Source of the DNA: Prevotella sp. ne3005
Lineage (GTDB): Bacteria > Bacteroidota > Bacteroidia > Bacteroidales > Bacteroidaceae
NCBI RefSeq assembly: GCF_900110085.1
Contig: NZ_FOCK01000010.1
Span: 34,018 to 98,017 of the forward strand
Direction of reading: 5' to 3'
DNA length: 64,000 nucleotides
A model generated the notes under the pieces. The model was not told where the DNA came from and did not search any database. It worked only from the letters and a program-made list of their open reading frames with translations. The translations under genes and the position numbers were made by a program. Positions 16,587 through 25,047 of this stretch are shown here, in pieces (within the stretch, counting starts at the first letter, position 1; each line of letters starts with the position of its first letter).

Positions 16587-18053
16587 TCAAATCTTACGGT
16601 GTACCTCATGGCCCTCGACAAATATTGCCGAGAACGGACGTGACGGACAAACATACTCACAGGCACCACAGCCTATGCAGGCAGCCTCGTTGATGGCAGG
16701 AACCATGGGTGATTCCTCGTTATTCTCATCAAGCGGCACCATCTCGATAGCCCCAGAGGGACAATGGCGTGCGCAGTTGCCACACTCCACCTCATCTGTC
16801 AACACTACGCAGTTCTTCTTGATCCATACAGCATGGCCTATCTGTATCGAGGATTTCTCAACATCATCGAGGGGTTTGATAGCCCCAGCAGGACAAACCT
16901 CCGAACAACGCGTACATTCTGGACGACAATAGCCACGCTCATATGACATCGTGGGAAGCATCAGATGCATCAGGTCGTTAGAGGGACGAAGCACATGATT
17001 GGGACATTCTGATACACAGAGTTGGCAACCCGTACAACGCTTAGCCATATTATCATAGGAAAGTGAGCCTGGAGGCGTTAGAGGTGTCTGACGCTCTGGA
17101 GCCACCTTCTCCTCCAATTCTGCTATTCCGCCATCCATCAGCTTTTCCTTCTTCTGGGCCATCGCTGCTGTAGACACAAGGGCCGAAGCCAAGAGGAAAC
17201 TGCGTTTGGAGGCATCGACAGCCTTATCCTTCTTCGATGAAGTCGAGAAAGAGTATGACAAGGCTCCAAACTTACATTTGTCGATACAATTACCACAAGT
17301 CACACAACGGCTATAGTCCACAGTATGCGTCTTATAGTCAATACAGGCCGCTTTACAGTTTTTCGAACACATGGAGCAGTTCTTGCACTTCTCCACGTTG
17401 AAGCGAATCTTCAGGAAGGAGAAGCGTGCAAAGAACGAGAGCAACGTTCCCACAGGACAGATGGTATTGCAATAGGTTCTTCCATTACGCACAGCCAATA
17501 TCACCAGAGCAATGAAGGTAACAACAGCAATAATCAGCACCACCCCAAAAGTAGCGATTTGCTCCACATGGTAGAAGAGATAGCTGTCAGAGTGTTCTGC
17601 TATCGAGGCCAACACATTATTCCCAGCCTTCCATATAGGTTGGAACATAGTTGTGGCGATACGTCCATAGGCACTATATGGAGCCAGCAACTGGAACACT
17701 GAGCCCACACCAGCCACCAGAGCTACCACCATCACGCCCAGCATCGTATAGCGCAACCAAGACAAGGCCTTCGAATAGCTATACTTATTCTTCCTGCGAT
17801 TGAATCGTGCAATGACATCCTGCAGTATGCCCAGCGGACAGATGACAGAACAGTAGACTCGTCCAAAGATTAGCGTACCTACCACCAGAATGGCAATAGC
17901 CACCACATTAACAGCCAGAATAGCCTCAAGCAGCTGTATCTTTGGCATCCATGAGAACCATTGGTAGGCCGTTCCTGTAAAATCTACAAATAGCCATGTG
18001 ATGCACACAAACATCACAACAGCTAAAATAGTACGGATTCTTTTAAGCGTCAT
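16587..18053 (-). CDS. NapH/NapG-like membrane 4Fe-4S protein
   Basis: 488 aa in three parts. The first, about residues 1-200, is a NapH-like membrane part with several helices and two Cys motifs of the CxxxCPxG type (VYCSVICPLGI and TYCNTICPVGT). The second has 4Fe-4S motifs near 215-265 (CKNCSMCSKNCKAAC, CVTCGNCIDKC). The third begins with a hydrophobic, signal-like RSFLLASALVSTAAMA, then NapG/NapF-like clusters (CTGCQLCVSECP, CTRCSEVCPAG, CGNCARHCPSG, CIGCGACEYVCP). It probably passes electrons from the membrane to the co-transcribed Tat-exported reductase. The NapH-NapG style fusion is notable. Confidence 0.86.
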   Translation of the reverse strand: MTLKRIRTILAVVMFVCITWLFVDFTGTAYQWFSWMPKIQLLEAILAVNVVAIAILVVGTLIFGRVYCSVICPLGILQDVIARFNRRKNKYSYSKALSWLRYTMLGVMVVALVAGVGSVFQLLAPYSAYGRIATTMFQPIWKAGNNVLASIAEHSDSYLFYHVEQIATFGVVLIIAVVTFIALVILAVRNGRTYCNTICPVGTLLSFFARFSFLKIRFNVEKCKNCSMCSKNCKAACIDYKTHTVDYSRCVTCGNCIDKCKFGALSYSFSTSSKKDKAVDASKRSFLLASALVSTAAMAQKKEKLMDGGIAELEEKVAPERQTPLTPPGSLSYDNMAKRCTGCQLCVSECPNHVLRPSNDLMHLMLPTMSYERGYCRPECTRCSEVCPAGAIKPLDDVEKSSIQIGHAVWIKKNCVVLTDEVECGNCARHCPSGAIEMVPLDENNEESPMVPAINEAACIGCGACEYVCPSRPFSAIFVEGHEVHRKI

Positions 18054-18068
18054 AAAGTATTCATTTAG

Positions 18069-18821
18069 TTATTTGTTTCTTGTCATTCTGACTATCCAGA
18101 TGCTCACCTCGTAGAGCAGCCATATAGGCAGAGCCACCACGAAGAGCGTAAAAGCATCTGTTGTTGGCGTGATAATGGCCGAGACCACAAATATCGCCAC
18201 CACGGCATGCTTGCGCCACGTCTGCATCATCGGGGCATTAATCAGTCCCATCTTTCCCAAAAGCCAACACACAACAGGCAGTTCAAAGACGATGCCCATC
18301 ACGAGACTCATCATCAGCAACGTGTCCATGTACGACTGCAGCGTCAGCATGTTTGCCACATCTTCACTTACCTGATACGTTCCCAAGAACTTCACAGTCA
18401 GAGGGAAGATTAGAAAGTAATTGAGCAATGTACCCAGCATAAACATCAGGTACCCGCTCGACACCAATGCTGTGGCATATTTTCGTTCATTGTCATAGAG
18501 CGCAGGTGAGACAAAGCGGAATAGCAGATATATCACATAGGGGGAAGCCATCAGAAAGCCTGCATAGAAAGACGTCTTCATGTGAATCATGAACTGCTCC
18601 GTCAGTCCTGTATTCATCAGGTGGATGGAAAAAGGCTCCACTCCCATCAGACGGTAAGTGATAAAATCACTCGAGCGAGGTGCCAACACAATGGCAAAGA
18701 GCTCATCTTTCAGGCAAAATGCCGCAACGGCTGCCACCGCCGTGATGACAAGGATTCGGATAATCACCGAGCGCAGCTCATCCAGATGATCCCAAAACGT
18801 CATCGTCGGTGACTCACTCAT
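18069..18821 (-). CDS. tatC: Sec-independent protein translocase TatC
   Basis: 250 aa with the six-helix TatC layout. The N-terminal [10 protein letters not shown] motif contains the conserved Glu that recognises twin-arginine signals; [11 protein letters not shown] and the [12 protein letters not shown] region follow. It overlaps the end of tatA by 8 bases and lies 15 bases before the iron-sulfur gene. Its position with a twin-arginine substrate downstream suggests Tat export is maintained chiefly for this reductase, though other substrates may exist elsewhere. Confidence 0.95.
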   Translation of the reverse strand: MSESPTMTFWDHLDELRSVIIRILVITAVAAVAAFCLKDELFAIVLAPRSSDFITYRLMGVEPFSIHLMNTGLTEQFMIHMKTSFYAGFLMASPYVIYLLFRFVSPALYDNERKYATALVSSGYLMFMLGTLLNYFLIFPLTVKFLGTYQVSEDVANMLTLQSYMDTLLMMSLVMGIVFELPVVCWLLGKMGLINAPMMQTWRKHAVVAIFVVSAIITPTTDAFTLFVVALPIWLLYEVSIWIVRMTRNK

Positions 18822-18999
18822 CCTTCTTCTCGGCCTTGTCTTCGTCCTTGGTGATGTCCGTCACCTCATTCATTCCTTCCTTAAAGCTTTTTACGCCTTT
18901 GCCAAGGCCACGCATCAGTTCCGGAATCTTCTTGCCGCCAAAGAACAGCAATACTATCAGGGCGAGAATGAGTATCTCTTGCATACCTAATCCAAACAT
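18814..18999 (-). CDS. tatA: Twin-arginine translocase subunit TatA/TatE
   Basis: 61 aa from the ATG (GTG at 19005 would add two residues). One N-terminal membrane helix is followed by the [16 protein letters not shown] amphipathic hinge of TatA/E and a charged tail. No tatB is present, so this is a minimal TatAC system. It opens the four-gene operon and has a well-spaced promoter upstream. Confidence 0.93.
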   Translation of the reverse strand: MFGLGMQEILILALIVLLFFGGKKIPELMRGLGKGVKSFKEGMNEVTDITKDEDKAEKKDE

Positions 19000-19024
19000 T
19001 TTCACTAAGTTTTAAGTTTATTCT

Positions 19025-19055
19025 GCAAATATACGAAGATTATACGATAAGTCAA
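19025..19055 (-). promoter_or_regulatory. Promoter of the tatAC-ferredoxin-AKR operon
   Basis: On the minus strand TTG (19055-19053), a 20-bp gap, then TATATTTG (19032-19025). The tatA ATG follows 25 bases later. Confidence 0.6.
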
Positions 19056-19080
19056 GCATTTTCTATGATTTATTAACAAA

Positions 19081-19962
19081 TCAGTACGCAACATAAGGCA
19101 ACAACCGCTCAATGGTCTCTGGAGGGAAATCCTTTGAGAGACGGAGATCCTGAAGGCTCTTGATAGGTCCATGTAGCCGACGATAATCTGTGATCGCCTT
19201 GGCCTGGAAGAAGTTGATGTAGGGGTGACGTTTCAGTTCGTCGAGCGAGAGTTTATTGACATTAAGCTTATGAGGATGAGAACCCTCTACCACAAAATAG
19301 TGCTTGGACTCCTGAGGGAAGTTCTCTATCTCATCCAGTTGGTCAATGTTGACATAGCCACCCAGACGTTGTCCATACTGCACAATCCTTCTGGCAAAAT
19401 AAGAGCCTATGCCAGGTACCGTCTTCAGGGCTGTCGTATCAGCCGTGTTCAGCACCACATGCTCCGTCTCACGAATCTTCACAGGATAGTAATGTTGGAC
19501 AGAATCCCTGACCTCACTTTGTGACTTTGGCTCTTGCCTCACCAAGGTTGAGGCTGGCAGATAATCACTCGAGATGCGAATATAAGGTTCCAACTCCCGA
19601 TACTGCTTAACGGTCAGACCATAAAGTTTGGCAAAGTCCTCTGGCTTACGATAGATGCCACCCGCAGCCCTGTATTTATAAATGTTGCGCACCTGCCATG
19701 GTTGCAAGCCAAGCCTCAGCAGTTGGGTGCTGTCGGCGGTATTGGGGTCAAAAGCAAAGCGCTCCACATGCTTAGGAGCGACATAATAATAGGACTTGCC
19801 CTTATCAGCAGATTTCTGGGTAAGACTGTCGCCCGTAGCTGCCTCGCTCTTCTGTTCTCCACCCGTCAAGAAAATAATCCCCATAGCCACAACGATGACG
19901 CCTAGCAAGGTCAAAATCACCTTACGGTCAGACTTCTGGAGATAGAAGAAATCACGGATCAT
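19081..19962 (-). CDS. Membrane-anchored helix-hairpin-helix (ComEA-like) protein
   Basis: 293 aa from the ATG at 19962, which overlaps the upstream symporter stop as ATGA. A single N-terminal membrane helix (about residues 18-35) is followed by three HhH modules: DPNTADSTQLLRLGL, NTADTTALKTVPGIG and NVNKLSLDELKRHPYI. Each resembles the DNA-binding ComEA repeat. ComEA binds incoming DNA in transformation, but similar HhH proteins are common in Bacteroidota and often uncharacterised. Coupling to NSS symporters gives no functional clue. Confidence 0.82.
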   Translation of the reverse strand: MIRDFFYLQKSDRKVILTLLGVIVVAMGIIFLTGGEQKSEAATGDSLTQKSADKGKSYYYVAPKHVERFAFDPNTADSTQLLRLGLQPWQVRNIYKYRAAGGIYRKPEDFAKLYGLTVKQYRELEPYIRISSDYLPASTLVRQEPKSQSEVRDSVQHYYPVKIRETEHVVLNTADTTALKTVPGIGSYFARRIVQYGQRLGGYVNIDQLDEIENFPQESKHYFVVEGSHPHKLNVNKLSLDELKRHPYINFFQAKAITDYRRLHGPIKSLQDLRLSKDFPPETIERLLPYVAY

Positions 19963-21311
19963 AGTATACCGAACTGATGAAGGAAGATCAGGACGATACA
20001 CAACGGCACGATGTATCTGACGGAGAAGAGCCAAGTCCTGAAGAAGGTCTCGCGAAGGGTTCCACCATTGGTAAACTCATCCTTCACCAACTGGCGGTTA
20101 GCAACCCACCCCATCAGGATACTCGTCAAGAAAGCGCCAGTAGGCAGCATCAGCTGGGCCGTCAAGAAGTCGCAGAAATCGAGCAGCGACATGCCAAACA
20201 GCTGCAGATTGCTATAAGCACCCACAGACAAGGAGCAGAAAACGGCAATCACGGAACAAATCACCGTCAGTATCCAGGCTGCACGATGACGCGTCAGTTT
20301 CAGTTCCTCATGAAAGAAGACTGTACCAATCTCATGCATGGAAATGGTGGAGGTGAGGGCAGCAAAGACCAGCAGGGCATAGAACAAGATGGAGATGACA
20401 TAACCCACCACAGGCATAGCACTGAAAGCCTCACGAAACACATTGGGCAGGGTGATGAATATCAGTGAAGGGCCGCTATCTGGCTGTACACCCACGGAAA
20501 AGGCTGCAGGGAAAATCATCAGACCAGCCAAGATAGCGATGAAAGAATCCAATAATGCTATTTGAGTGGCAGACTTCAACAAGTTGGTGTCACGCTTGAA
20601 ATAAGAAGCATAGGTACAGAGGCAGGCCGTGCCAAGACTCAGGGAGAAGAATGCCTGCCCTAAGGCCTCAAGGAACACTTTACTACTCACTTTCGAGAAG
20701 TCAGGCTTCAGCAGGAACTCGACACCCTTGACGGCTCCAGGCAACATACATGAGGCCACCACCAGTATCAGCAAAAGCACCAACAACAATGGCATCAAGA
20801 GTTTCGAAGCCCTCTCAATACCTTTCTCTACACCTTGAGACACCACAACATGGGTAATCAGCACAAAACCCACACCCCAGAGGCAGGGTTTGACAGGGTC
20901 GGATGAAAACGTTTTGAAATACGTCACCACATAAGTGGGATCGCCATCCAATTGTCCTGCTATCGAGGCAAAAAGATATTGCAGGCACCAGCCAGCCACG
21001 ACAGCATAGAATCCGAGGATGATAGTTGAAGTGAGGATGCCTAGGTAGCCTATAACCCTCCAACCTCTTCCGCCAATCTGACCATAGGCACGTGCAGCAT
21101 TCGTCTGGGCATGACGGCCAACAAGAAACTCATTAACCATGCCAGGAATACCTAAAAGGAACACGCAAGCAAAATAGATGAGGATAAAGGCAGCACCACC
21201 GTTCTGGCCTGTCATAAACGGGAAACGCCATATATTTCCTAATCCTACAGCCGATCCTGCCGTTGCTAGGACTATCGCCAGCTTGCTGCCAAACGTACCC
21301 CTGTTGCTCAT
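19959..21311 (-). CDS. Sodium-dependent NSS/SNF-family transporter (first of tandem pair)
   Basis: 450 aa, about 11 membrane helices. The NSS hallmark in helix 1 is present (ATAGSAVGLGNIWRFPF), as are the SFFSLSLGTACLCTYASY helix-6 region and the GPSLIFITLP motif. Family members import amino acids or related amines with sodium. The substrate cannot be read from sequence. It begins 1 base after the stop of a close paralogue. Confidence 0.9.
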   Translation of the reverse strand: MSNRGTFGSKLAIVLATAGSAVGLGNIWRFPFMTGQNGGAAFILIYFACVFLLGIPGMVNEFLVGRHAQTNAARAYGQIGGRGWRVIGYLGILTSTIILGFYAVVAGWCLQYLFASIAGQLDGDPTYVVTYFKTFSSDPVKPCLWGVGFVLITHVVVSQGVEKGIERASKLLMPLLLVLLLILVVASCMLPGAVKGVEFLLKPDFSKVSSKVFLEALGQAFFSLSLGTACLCTYASYFKRDTNLLKSATQIALLDSFIAILAGLMIFPAAFSVGVQPDSGPSLIFITLPNVFREAFSAMPVVGYVISILFYALLVFAALTSTISMHEIGTVFFHEELKLTRHRAAWILTVICSVIAVFCSLSVGAYSNLQLFGMSLLDFCDFLTAQLMLPTGAFLTSILMGWVANRQLVKDEFTNGGTLRETFFRTWLFSVRYIVPLCIVLIFLHQFGIL

Positions 21312-21312
21312 G

Positions 21313-22674
21313 TTATATCAGTCCGAATTGATGCAGGAAGATGAAAAGGATGCAGATAGGACATACATACTTCACTAGAAGAAGATAAAAATGGAAAAGT
21401 GTCCCGTTGCGCAATGTTCCCATATTCGTAAACTCATCTTTCACAATCTTATGCGGCACAAACCAGCCAAGGAAGATACAAGTCAGGAAGCCCACCAATG
21501 GCAGGAACAGCTGTCCCGTCACGAAGTCGAAAGTGTCGAAGATGGTCATGCCAAACAACTTGACGTTGCTCCAGGCGCCCATCGAAAGGGAGCAAACGAC
21601 ACCTATTACCATACAAGCCACCGTTACCCCTATGGCTGCACGCTTACGAGTAGTACCTATCTCCTCCTGCAAGAATGCCGTACTCACCTCATGCAATGAG
21701 ATCAGCGAGGTCAAGGCTGCCATCGATAGCAGGATATAGAACAATACGGAAACAATATAACCCAGCGTCGGATCGCCAAAGGCATTCTGGAACACATTCG
21801 GCAACGTGATGAATATCAGCGAGGGGCCACTGTCTGGATTCACGCCCACGGAGAAGGCTGCAGGGAAGATGAGCAATCCTGCCAACAACGCCACGAAGAA
21901 GTCGATAACACCAATCTGCATGGCCGAATTAGGCAGGTTTGTACTCTTGGAGAAATAGCTAGCATAAGTGCAGATACAACCCATGGCGATACTCATCGAA
22001 TAGAACGACTGTCCCAAAGCACTCAGGAACACATCACCATTTACTTTCGATATATCGGGCTTGAAAAGGAATTCCAGACCCTTTTCAGCTTCAGGCAGCA
22101 TGCACGATGCCCCTACAATCACCAGCAATAATATGAACAAGGTGGGCATCATCAGTTTCGAGGCCCGCTCGATACCGTCGCGCACACCATTCTCAATAAT
22201 CAAATATGTGGCCAGCAGGATGATAAGAGTCCAGAAAGCTGGCTTCACAGGATCCTGCGAGAAAGTGACGAAATAAGTCTTGATATACTCCGGATCACCA
22301 TGCAGATGGCCTAAAAACGAAGCCCATACATACTCTAGACACCAACCAGAAACTACAGCATAATAGCAGGAGATGAGGAATCCTGTCAACACCCCCATAT
22401 AGCCTATGAGCGACCAAACGGTTCCTCCCGACATGATACGGAAAGCCCTGGCGGTATTGGATTGCCCATGACGCCCGATGATAAACTCGCTGATCATACA
22501 AGGTATGCCAAGCAACAATACACAAAAGATGTAAATCACAATGAATACGGCACCACCATTCTGACCCGTCATATATGGAAAACGCCAGATATTGCCCAAG
22601 CCCACAGCTGAGCCTGCAGTTGCCAGAATCACACCAAGTTTGCTTCCAAAACTTGCTCTCTCCAGTTTTGACAT
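21313..22674 (-). CDS. Sodium-dependent NSS/SNF-family transporter (second of tandem pair)
   Basis: 453 aa from the ATG at 22674, chosen because it aligns with the start of its neighbour; an ATG at 22689 adds five residues. Helix 1 reads ATAGSAVGLGNIWRFPY, with the same internal landmarks as the paralogue (QSFYSMSIAMGCICTYASYF, GPSLIFITLP). It is the promoter-proximal gene of the pair. The two share most conserved blocks, indicating an old tandem duplication, perhaps with different amino-acid preferences. Confidence 0.9.
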   Translation of the reverse strand: MSKLERASFGSKLGVILATAGSAVGLGNIWRFPYMTGQNGGAVFIVIYIFCVLLLGIPCMISEFIIGRHGQSNTARAFRIMSGGTVWSLIGYMGVLTGFLISCYYAVVSGWCLEYVWASFLGHLHGDPEYIKTYFVTFSQDPVKPAFWTLIILLATYLIIENGVRDGIERASKLMMPTLFILLLVIVGASCMLPEAEKGLEFLFKPDISKVNGDVFLSALGQSFYSMSIAMGCICTYASYFSKSTNLPNSAMQIGVIDFFVALLAGLLIFPAAFSVGVNPDSGPSLIFITLPNVFQNAFGDPTLGYIVSVLFYILLSMAALTSLISLHEVSTAFLQEEIGTTRKRAAIGVTVACMVIGVVCSLSMGAWSNVKLFGMTIFDTFDFVTGQLFLPLVGFLTCIFLGWFVPHKIVKDEFTNMGTLRNGTLFHFYLLLVKYVCPICILFIFLHQFGLI

Positions 22675-22696
22675 ATATACTTTTCTCATGTTTCGC

Positions 22697-22727
22697 TTGC
22701 AAAATTATAATTTTTTTCTTAATTTTG
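22697..22727 (+). promoter_or_regulatory. Promoter of vanZ, overlapping the divergent symporter promoter
   Basis: TTG (22697-22699), 20 bp, then TAATTTTG (22720-22727) on the + strand. The minus-strand box TAATTTTG (22707-22700) for the symporter pair lies inside this promoter, so the two may compete. Confidence 0.55.
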
Positions 22728-22747
22728 CACCAAAATTGCTAGTAAAT

Positions 22748-23143
22748 ATGAGTTTTTTGTTTCATTTGTTCAAGAAATACCCTTTTTCGGATGTCTGTAT
22801 CCTACTTATTTGGATACTCTCCCTCGTTCCATTTTTCCCAGAGACCCCACTCGACAACGTTGAATTCATCGACAAGTGGGTACACATCGTGATGTATGGT
22901 GGGACGTTTCTCGTACTTTGGATTGAATATACCGTCAAGCACCTCAGTCCTGACTACGAGAAATTGTTTTTCTGGGGATGGCTGATGCCTATTATCATGG
23001 GTGGCGTCATCGAATTGTTGCAGGAGTACTGCACAGGGGGCCATCGTAGTGGCGACTGGCTCGACTTCGCAGCCGATGCCACAGGCGTCACGCTGGCAGC
23101 CGTTATCGGACTGCTGATTCTCCGTCTTTCGGCCAAGTGCTGA
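22748..23143 (+). CDS. VanZ-like membrane protein
   Basis: 131 aa with about four membrane helices. The VanZ-family pattern is seen in the DKWVHIVMYGGTFLVLW region and the ELLQEYCTGGHRSGDWLDFAAD block near residues 92-113. VanZ relatives are poorly understood; VanZ itself gives teicoplanin resistance, but most homologues have no known role. Its 3' end overlaps the convergent CYTH gene by 41 bases. Confidence 0.85.
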   Translation: MSFLFHLFKKYPFSDVCILLIWILSLVPFFPETPLDNVEFIDKWVHIVMYGGTFLVLWIEYTVKHLSPDYEKLFFWGWLMPIIMGGVIELLQEYCTGGHRSGDWLDFAADATGVTLAAVIGLLILRLSAKC

Positions 23144-23630
23144 AAGGGTGCTTCAGAAGCTGCGAGTTGTAGTACTTGCGATCACCCGTCACCTCGTCTT
23201 CCTTATTTATAAAGTCAGGCAACAGATAATCCTCATCTTCTGACTGCAGCTCCACCTCTGCGACCACCAGTCCCTCATTCTCTCCATGAAACTCATCCAC
23301 CTCAAAGGTGTGGCGCCCACTCTTCACAAGATAACGGGTCTTGTCGATCATGAGGGGCTTTCCTGTCCCCTCCGACTTCTCACAGAGTTTCATCAGTTCC
23401 TGAGCCTCATCGGGATCAATCTCCTTCTCAAACTCATAGCGCGACAAGCCGTTGTCGCTCGAAGGGCCCTTAATAGTCAAATATCCGCGGTCATCACGGA
23501 TACGTACCCTGACAGTACGTCCGCGATCACTGCAGATATAACCTTGCTGGATGTGACTTTGACCAGAATTCTGGGTCTGATAGCTGTGATTACGAACCAG
23601 GAACTTTTTCTCTATTTCCAGTCCGCTCAT
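23103..23630 (-). CDS. CYTH-domain protein (inorganic triphosphatase-like)
   Basis: 175 aa from the ATG that overlaps the upstream small-gene stop as TAATG. The N-terminal LEIEKKFLV is the ExExK signature of CYTH proteins. Paired Arg/Lys/Glu strand ends (RTVRVRIRDD, YEFEKEID, FEVDEFHGENEGLVVAEVEL) form the triphosphate tunnel. Bacterial members hydrolyse tripolyphosphate or nucleotides with divalent metal. It overlaps vanZ at the 3' end. Confidence 0.87.
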   Translation of the reverse strand: MSGLEIEKKFLVRNHSYQTQNSGQSHIQQGYICSDRGRTVRVRIRDDRGYLTIKGPSSDNGLSRYEFEKEIDPDEAQELMKLCEKSEGTGKPLMIDKTRYLVKSGRHTFEVDEFHGENEGLVVAEVELQSEDEDYLLPDFINKEDEVTGDRKYYNSQLLKHPFSTWPKDGESAVR

Positions 23631-23788
23631 TAGGCCACCACAAAGATAGAGTAGACCACAAACAGGATGGCGAGAGCCACCAGTACGCCAAAGATCCACT
23701 CCAGAACCTTCTTACCACCTTCTTCCTGTTTCTTCTGATAAGCCTCCTTTTTAGCGGTCGACTTCGATGCTTTTGCAATCTGTGCCAT
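23630..23788 (-). CDS. Small single-helix membrane protein (52 aa)
   Basis: A short frame easily missed. It starts MAQIAKASKSTAKKEAYQ, has a strongly basic first half, then one membrane helix (VLEWIFGVLVALAILFVV, residues 28-45) and the end YSIFVVA. The stop TAA shares a base with the ATG of the CYTH gene, good evidence for translation. It lies 30 bases downstream of prfB. I recognise no family; the positive-inside pattern suggests a cytoplasmic N terminus. Confidence 0.75.
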   Translation of the reverse strand: MAQIAKASKSTAKKEAYQKKQEEGGKKVLEWIFGVLVALAILFVVYSIFVVA

Positions 23789-23818
23789 AATCTTAATCGT
23801 TTTGATTGTTATTATTCA

Positions 23819-24943
23819 TTATTGTTCTTCGTCGTTTACTGGGAACTCCATCAGGTAGGCCTTGATGAAGTCATCAATCTTACCGTTCATCACGGCATCG
23901 ACATCAGTTGTCTGATAGTTGGTGCGATGGTCCTTCACACGACGGTCGTCAAACACATAGCTTCGTATCTGACTGCCCCATTCTATCTTCTTCTTGCCAG
24001 CCTCGATCTTCGCCTGGGCCTCCAAGCGTTTCTTCATGGCGCGATCATAGAGTTGTGAGCGCAACAGCGTCAGGGCGCGCTCCTTATTCTTTGGCTGGTC
24101 ACGTGTCTCTGTATTCTCGATGAGGATTTCCTCTTCCTCGCCCGTATCAGGATCCGTATACCAATAGCGCAGACGGACACCCGATTCCACCTTGTTCACG
24201 TTCTGACCACCAGCGCCTGAGCTACGGAAGGTGTCCCACGACAGCTTGGCAGGGTCTACGTATACCTCAATGGTATCATCCACCAAGGGCGATACGAATA
24301 CGGAGGCAAACGAGGTCATACGCTTACCTTGGGCATTGAAGGGTGATACGCGCACCAGACGATGCACGCCATTCTCACTCTTCAGGTAGCCATAGGCATA
24401 GTCGCCACCCTCTATCTGCATCGTCACACTCTTGATACCGGCCTCATCGCCATCGAGCAGGTTGGAGATGGTCACCTTATAACCATGAGCCTCAGCCCAG
24501 CGCATATACATACGCATCAGCATCGAGGCCCAGTCCTGAGCTTCCGTACCACCAGCACCCGAGTTGATTTTCAACACTGCCTCCATCGGATCCTCCTTCT
24601 GGCGCAGCATGTTCTTCAACTCCAGATCCTCGATGGCCTGAATGGCTTTGGCGTAGGTGTCGTCCACCTCCTCCTCTGTTACCATCTCGTCCTTGAAGAA
24701 ATCGAAAGCCAGCTGCAGTTCATCAGCGAGGGTGCGCACTTCCTTGTAGCCGTCGAGCCACTTCTTAATGCCCTTCACCTTTTTCATCTGCTCCTCAGCA
24801 CGCTTACGATCCTCCCAAAAGTCAGGAGCCTGAGTACGAAGATCTTCTTCCTCGTACTCAATCTTCTTCTTATCTATTTCAAGATAGCGGTGCAACGCAT
24901 CTGCCCGCTCCAAAACATCTTTTAACTGGTCTTGCGTAATCAT
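23819..24943 (-). CDS. prfB: Peptide chain release factor 2
   Basis: 374 aa from the ATG. The GGQ motif (SSGAGGQNVNKVES) triggers peptidyl-tRNA hydrolysis, and the stop-codon recognition region is in the middle of the protein. The programmed +1 frameshift of many prfB genes is absent: after the RYL residues the frame runs CTT GAA without an in-frame TGA. The ATG lies only 5 bases after the -7 box, so the mRNA may be leaderless. An upstream TTG at 24979 lies inside the promoter and is rejected. Confidence 0.95.
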   Translation of the reverse strand: MITQDQLKDVLERADALHRYLEIDKKKIEYEEEDLRTQAPDFWEDRKRAEEQMKKVKGIKKWLDGYKEVRTLADELQLAFDFFKDEMVTEEEVDDTYAKAIQAIEDLELKNMLRQKEDPMEAVLKINSGAGGTEAQDWASMLMRMYMRWAEAHGYKVTISNLLDGDEAGIKSVTMQIEGGDYAYGYLKSENGVHRLVRVSPFNAQGKRMTSFASVFVSPLVDDTIEVYVDPAKLSWDTFRSSGAGGQNVNKVESGVRLRYWYTDPDTGEEEEILIENTETRDQPKNKERALTLLRSQLYDRAMKKRLEAQAKIEAGKKKIEWGSQIRSYVFDDRRVKDHRTNYQTTDVDAVMNGKIDDFIKAYLMEFPVNDEEQ

Positions 24944-24948
24944 GGGTG

Positions 24949-24980
24949 CAAAGGTACGAATAAGTATGCAGATAACCAAA
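24949..24980 (-). promoter_or_regulatory. Promoter of prfB
   Basis: On the minus strand TTTG (24980-24977), 20 bp, then TACCTTTG (24956-24949). Only five bases separate the box from the prfB ATG. Confidence 0.68.
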
Positions 24981-24995
24981 TTTAGGGTCTTTTAT

Positions 24996-25026
24996 TTTGC
25001 ATTTCACATATTTATTTATACCTTTG
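24996..25026 (+). promoter_or_regulatory. Promoter of the 49-aa membrane protein gene
   Basis: TTTG (24996-24999), 19 bp, then TACCTTTG (25019-25026), with good consensus. It is divergent from the prfB promoter. Confidence 0.65.
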
Positions 25027-25047
25027 CAACCATAAATCAGACAGGGT

